From Desulfobacteraceae bacterium (GTDB lineage: Bacteria > Desulfobacterota > DSM-4660 > Desulfatiglandales > Desulfatiglandaceae), in the NCBI GenBank assembly GCA_011048855.1, contig DSCZ01000235.1, positions 1 to 11,145 on the forward strand: 11,145 bases of DNA, in the 5' to 3' direction. Made by a program: the position numbers and the translations under genes. The first letter of the stretch is position 1. Each line of letters opens with the position of its first letter. Under the pieces are notes generated by a model. It did no database searches, had not been told where the DNA came from, and was given only the letters and a program-made list of their open reading frames with translations. Below are positions 8,091 through 11,145 of this stretch, one piece after another.

Positions 8091-8106
8091 AGCAAACACC
8101 GTGCCG
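8091..8106 (-). promoter_or_regulatory. Sigma-54 (RpoN) -24/-12 promoter for the regulatory and redox operon
   Basis: On the minus strand the site reads CGGCACGGTGTTTGCT. It fits the consensus TGGCACG-N4-TTGCW with one mismatch (C for the first T). The invariant GG (8105-8104) and GC (8093-8092) are separated by exactly 10 nt, as sigma-54 requires. Transcription would start near 8080, giving a leader of about 65 nt before the response regulator at 8015. Sigma-54 promoters need an AAA+ enhancer-binding activator, and none is encoded in the window. Confidence 0.72.
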
Positions 8107-8212
8107 GAAAAGCGAAGGCAAGTCCAATTTTGTCCAAAAATAAAATATACCTTCAAATCAGATGCTTACAAAAGGGGGGATTCAAAAAGGAAAACGATCG
8201 GCCGGCTTCAAA

Positions 8213-8230
8213 CGTATCGGATCTCATACG
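8213..8230. promoter_or_regulatory. Palindrome CGTAT-N8-ATACG, candidate activator site
   Basis: The sequence CGTATCGGATCTCATACG is symmetric at 14 of 18 positions (CGTAT, central GATC, ATACG). It lies roughly 135-150 bp upstream of the predicted sigma-54 start, a normal distance for an enhancer site. It is preceded by CAAA, giving CAAACGTAT, which recurs at 8278. Confidence 0.45.
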
Positions 8231-8282
8231 GCGTGAATCGTGGTTTAAACAAGTATTTGTTTCATTTCAAATAGTTACAAAC

Positions 8283-8298
8283 GTATAAAAACTTATAC
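8283..8298. promoter_or_regulatory. Second palindrome GTATAA-N4-TTATAC, candidate activator site
   Basis: Perfect six-base arms, GTATAA (8283-8288) and TTATAC (8293-8298). It begins with the same CAAACGTAT as the first palindrome, 69 bp away, close to a whole number of helical turns if 10.5 bp per turn is rounded (6.6). It lies about 200-220 bp upstream of the predicted start. Confidence 0.38.
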
Positions 8299-8375
8299 TA
8301 TCATATCGGTAAATATACGCCTGCAACAATGCATCAACTGAACGTTCCCCGGGTATTAACCCTCCCGGATAATGG

Positions 8376-8403
8376 ATACTACCCCTCAGAAAATCATTGT
8401 CAA
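8376..8403 (-). promoter_or_regulatory. Weak sigma-70-like promoter
   Basis: TTGACA (8403-8398), a 16-nt spacer, and TAGTAT (8381-8376; four of six matches to TATAAT) on the minus strand. It could give constitutive transcription toward the response regulator or a short untranslated RNA. Nothing else supports it, so it may be chance. Confidence 0.25.
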
Positions 8404-8466
8404 CATCAAAAACAGGACCGAGGGGATTTCGCTGCCGAGCACGTTAATTTTACAGGGATTCCCCTG

Positions 8467-8498
8467 CCGCTCCGGGCCAGTCGTCGGGTCAGGAGCGG
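8467..8498. repeat. GC-rich hairpin downstream of the peptidase gene
   Basis: Perfect seven-base arms CCGCTCC (8467-8473) and GGAGCGG (8492-8498). After one mismatch they are extended by GGCC (8475-8478) pairing with GGTC (8487-8490). It lies 39 nt past the peptidase stop codon. It may stop or pause transcription, but no T-tract follows on the minus strand, so it is not a standard intrinsic terminator. Confidence 0.4.
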
Positions 8499-8536
8499 TA
8501 AAGGGAGTCTTAAGTGCCTACGATGCCAAATTTGGT

Positions 8537-11145
8537 TTATACACCGTCGTCGGCGAGGGCATGGAGCGCAGCAAAAGGCTCGCCGCGCCCGGCCGTAAAA
8601 AAAAGTGCCCGAAGAGGATCGGCGGTGGCCTCCCGAATGAAATCCGACGTTCGGGCTTGCCTGGTATCGCTTTTGATATTCTTGACGATGCGGTATTTCA
8701 CCTCCGGCACCGACAGATCCAGAACCAGAGTCGAGCCGCCGCGGAACAGGTATTCCGGTATCCCTTTTTCACGGTCCTCCTTTATCGTTTTCGACTGTGT
8801 CAGTGCTACGATGACCTGCGGGACCGGCTGCCCACCGGGACTGATGCGTAGGGCACGGCGCAGCTCGTGAACTTCAAACCCTTTCAAATCAGGATCCAGT
8901 CCCAGATCAAGGGCGAAGTCCGGGAACGCGGCAAAGATCTCTTCGAGTTGTTTGTGAAGTCTGGCGCGGTGCATTCGCGTTTTTTTGAACAGCATCCGCC
9001 GGTTTTCAACATAAAAGCAGGTGTCCGAAAACTGTTTGAGATCCCTGATGATCTTTTTGTACCTGTCCGTCAACATCCTGTCCGATCCGGATTTTCCGGA
9101 CCATTCGAATCCCTGCCAGCGCAGCGTATCAACCGAGAGTGAGCGCAGGGTGTCGCGTGAAGGGGCATCGAGGTTGACCGGATAAATACCGCGGCGGCGG
9201 AACGCTTCGACAAATGCGACACGGTAGTTGTGCCGGTCGTCTGCGACAAGGTCGAAATCCGCCGTGATCAGGGCGCGGAGATATTCGAAAAAGGTTACGT
9301 CCACGGGCGGCAGGTAGTCCAACGCTCGGATGCAGATATTGAGCACATGCTTGGCCGATTTTACGGCCTCATTCGCGAGCCGCAGTGCAAGATCCGGATG
9401 GATGGCACCTTTGGGCAAAACACCTGAGCCGCCCGTGTAGATGCGAAGCAGATCGGCTATGCGCGTCTTGTAGATGGTCAGGAAGGCGTCGAAAACCGCC
9501 CCTACCAGAACAGCCCCGCGCGCATGGGGCGTCAGTCGCTTTTTCAGATCTTCGGAATCCGGTTTGAAGCGCTTCCATGTGCCGTTTTCAATGCTGCCTA
9601 TGGCGTTGCGCAGGGCGCCGCGGTTACCCATGCCGCGGCCGAACTGGATTGCAAGGCTCCCCAATATGGATTCGGTTTCCAGGTCCCCCCGCGTTCTCCT
9701 GATCTCGGCATCGAGAATCTCCGGGATGGTAAAGTGCTGCATGAGGGCCACGATGTCAGCGAACGCCTCATGCAGTGCCAGAACGTCGGGATTGGTCGGT
9801 TCGTTGAAACGGCGGTGCATTCCGTCCAGTACCGCATGGGTTGTCTCATGGGCGACAATGTCGTGGGAGAGGCAGGCATAAATGCGGCTGCCGGGCACGT
9901 GATCCCCGGAATCGCTTGCCGTGGCCTGGAAATAGCCGAACAACAGCGCCACTTCCCTGGGGCTGTAATAGGCGTTGGCCTGCCGGAGTGCATGGGGCCG
10001 TAAGGCAAGTTGGCCGACGAAGCCGGAATCGTCGTACGGGTCGCCGGGATTCGGCCGTGGCCGCCACAATATCGGCCGGCCCAGGGCATGTTCGAAATAT
10101 TCGATGGTTTTCATGGCCACCGCGTAGACCATCTGCTGGTGGAACTGAGGATTGCCCTCCGAGGGCTCCCAGCCGTCCCGGGCAAGCATGCGCGTATCCT
10201 CCAGGTCGACCGGGTCATAGACCCTGCGGGCGTCATCCATGTCATGGACAGCGAGGTATTCTCCGCAGGGTCCCTTCTTCAAAGGCTCCCACCGGACATT
10301 GAGCACGACTTCGTTGATGCCTGCCGTCTCGAACCGGGCGGAAAGGCTGGGGTCAACCGCATAGACTCGAATTCGGCGGTAGGGAGGATCGCCGAGGGTC
10401 GGCTGCGGGTGAGGCCCGAAGGCTCCTTCCATCCGGGTAACGGATTTTTCAGTTTCCATGAGTGGTGGGGGCCTGTGAACAGCTACCGGGTAGCGTGCCA
10501 GAACGTGCTTCTGCAATGCCTTTGATGTCTGCGGATCTTCTACCAGGGCTTCCATGAACCTGGCAAGGGCGTCTTCGTCCATCCACCCGGTTGCATCCGG
10601 ATCGGGCACTATTTCCTGCAGCACCGGGTTGAGCATCCAGCGCTGCGCGATCTCGAGGTTGAACATCTGCTCACGAGGGGACGCCGAAAGGACTCCAAGC
10701 CCGGTGATGACGCGGAGGAACGCAAAAGAATCGCTTTCGGACCTGGTTTGATCAAGACCGAGAACCGGTTTAACCTCGAGTGCGTCAAATGCCTGCAGGA
10801 TGCCGCGACCCATGCGCTTCTCATCCATGCCCGCGGCTCTGGCGCTCTTGAACAGGGCGTGGCGGACCGCCTCGACTCTCCGCCAGTCTTGTGGCAGTTC
10901 CTGTTTGTACTTCTCGAACCAGAGGGCCGCAGCAGCAGCCACCTGGGGTGTAGCCGCCGAGGTCCCCTCGCCGTTCAAGCGCAGGATTGCAGGACATCCA
11001 TAAGCGGCCCAGGGGATATTGGGCGTGTAGGCGGACAGGGCCGCCGTCATCCGGCTTTTAGGGCCGTAATTGCCCTCCAGGGTGGTCAATCCCTTGAGGC
11101 CGGCATAGGGACTGTGATCGGCCATAACGCCGCAGACAGCCAGGA
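8537..11145 (-). CDS. Two-protease fusion: subtilisin-like (S8) domain end plus thermolysin-like (HExxH) metalloprotease, 5' end outside the window
   Basis: The frame is open to the right edge of the window, so the true start is not visible; an ATG at 11125 is internal to the S8 fold. Numbering from that ATG, GTSAATPQ at 54-61 is the S8 catalytic-serine motif (S56). The Asp and His of the triad would lie upstream. A linker region of about 180 residues follows. A gluzincin domain then has HDIVAHETTHAVLDG, with zinc ligands H426 and H430 and catalytic E427. The third ligand is probably E453 (LHEAFADIVAL), 27 residues after the first His, similar to the M4 thermolysin family. A later HARGAVLVGAVFDAF may supply a transition-state His. 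The C-terminal 330 residues resemble nothing I can name. Whether the protein is secreted cannot be judged without its N-terminus. It is separated from the redox operon by about 520 bases and is probably unrelated to it. Confidence 0.88.
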   Translation of the reverse strand, partial: LAVCGVMADHSPYAGLKGLTTLEGNYGPKSRMTAALSAYTPNIPWAAYGCPAILRLNGEGTSAATPQVAAAAALWFEKYKQELPQDWRRVEAVRHALFKSARAAGMDEKRMGRGILQAFDALEVKPVLGLDQTRSESDSFAFLRVITGLGVLSASPREQMFNLEIAQRWMLNPVLQEIVPDPDATGWMDEDALARFMEALVEDPQTSKALQKHVLARYPVAVHRPPPLMETEKSVTRMEGAFGPHPQPTLGDPPYRRIRVYAVDPSLSARFETAGINEVVLNVRWEPLKKGPCGEYLAVHDMDDARRVYDPVDLEDTRMLARDGWEPSEGNPQFHQQMVYAVAMKTIEYFEHALGRPILWRPRPNPGDPYDDSGFVGQLALRPHALRQANAYYSPREVALLFGYFQATASDSGDHVPGSRIYACLSHDIVAHETTHAVLDGMHRRFNEPTNPDVLALHEAFADIVALMQHFTIPEILDAEIRRTRGDLETESILGSLAIQFGRGMGNRGALRNAIGSIENGTWKRFKPDSEDLKKRLTPHARGAVLVGAVFDAFLTIYKTRIADLLRIYTGGSGVLPKGAIHPDLALRLANEAVKSAKHVLNICIRALDYLPPVDVTFFEYLRALITADFDLVADDRHNYRVAFVEAFRRRGIYPVNLDAPSRDTLRSLSVDTLRWQGFEWSGKSGSDRMLTDRYKKIIRDLKQFSDTCFYVENRRMLFKKTRMHRARLHKQLEEIFAAFPDFALDLGLDPDLKGFEVHELRRALRISPGGQPVPQVIVALTQSKTIKEDREKGIPEYLFRGGSTLVLDLSVPEVKYRIVKNIKSDTRQARTSDFIREATADPLRALFFTAGRGEPFAALHALADDGV

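Larger units (their letters stand above)
8016..8536. other. Regulatory intergenic region
   Basis: About 520 bases without a supported gene, between the peptidase gene and the first response regulator. Bases 8034-8330 are clearly AT-richer than the flanking genes. They hold the sigma-54 promoter (about 8091-8106), two CGTAT/ATAC palindromes (8213-8230 and 8283-8298) and another ATACG half-site at 8315-8319. Bases 8340-8536 are less AT-rich and hold a hairpin (8467-8498) and a sigma-70-like site. Open frames on the plus strand here have no ribosome site or recognisable product. Confidence 0.7.

Noticed and set aside
8329..8870. Plus-strand open frames (8329-8598, 8372-8851, 8514-8870)
   Set aside because: They have no ribosome site or recognisable family, and most of their length is antisense to the peptidase coding region.

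Overview
The window looks like chromosomal DNA of an anaerobic, selenocysteine-using bacterium. It most resembles a sulfate-reducing or syntrophic deltaproteobacterium (Desulfobacterota). This rests on family resemblance (HdrA/MvhD/formate dehydrogenase proteins with UGA-encoded selenocysteine, a sigma-54-type promoter, GAF-type histidine kinase); no marker gene fixes the taxon. Every supported gene lies on the minus strand, so transcription runs from right to left.

Right part (11145 to 8537): the C-terminal 869 residues of a large peptidase. It joins the end of a subtilisin-type (S8) serine protease domain to a thermolysin-like (gluzincin, HExxH) metalloprotease domain. Its start lies outside the window. 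About 520 bases without a gene follow (8016-8536). They hold a GC-rich hairpin, CGTAT/ATACG palindromes, a well-formed sigma-54 (-24/-12) promoter and a weaker sigma-70-like site.

Middle part (8015 to 5718): a tightly packed three-gene regulatory set. It consists of a response regulator with an unusual non-DNA-binding C-terminal extension, a soluble GAF histidine kinase, and a single-domain CheY-like receiver. The genes are 7 nt apart or overlap by 4 nt.

Left part (5641 to 1), 76 nt downstream with no visible terminator: a redox operon of four genes. They are a double-length HdrA flavoprotein, an MvhD [2Fe-2S] protein, an FrhB/FdhB-like iron-sulfur protein, and a molybdenum/tungsten formate dehydrogenase catalytic subunit cut by the window edge. 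Three of the four carry an in-frame UGA exactly where the family has a conserved Cys or Sec: HdrA residue 65, MvhD residue 70, FdhA residue 136. Each UGA is followed at once by a bacterial SECIS-like hairpin. Conventional gene calling would split or truncate all three. I annotate them as selenoproteins.

Taken together, the redox genes probably encode a cytoplasmic formate dehydrogenase-HdrA complex. Formate electrons would pass from FdhA through the FdhB-like subunit and MvhD to the HdrA flavin, a known site of flavin-based electron bifurcation. No hdrB or hdrC lies in the window, so this is not the classical heterodisulfide reductase. The adjacent two-component genes and sigma-54 promoter suggest regulated expression, possibly as one long transcript.
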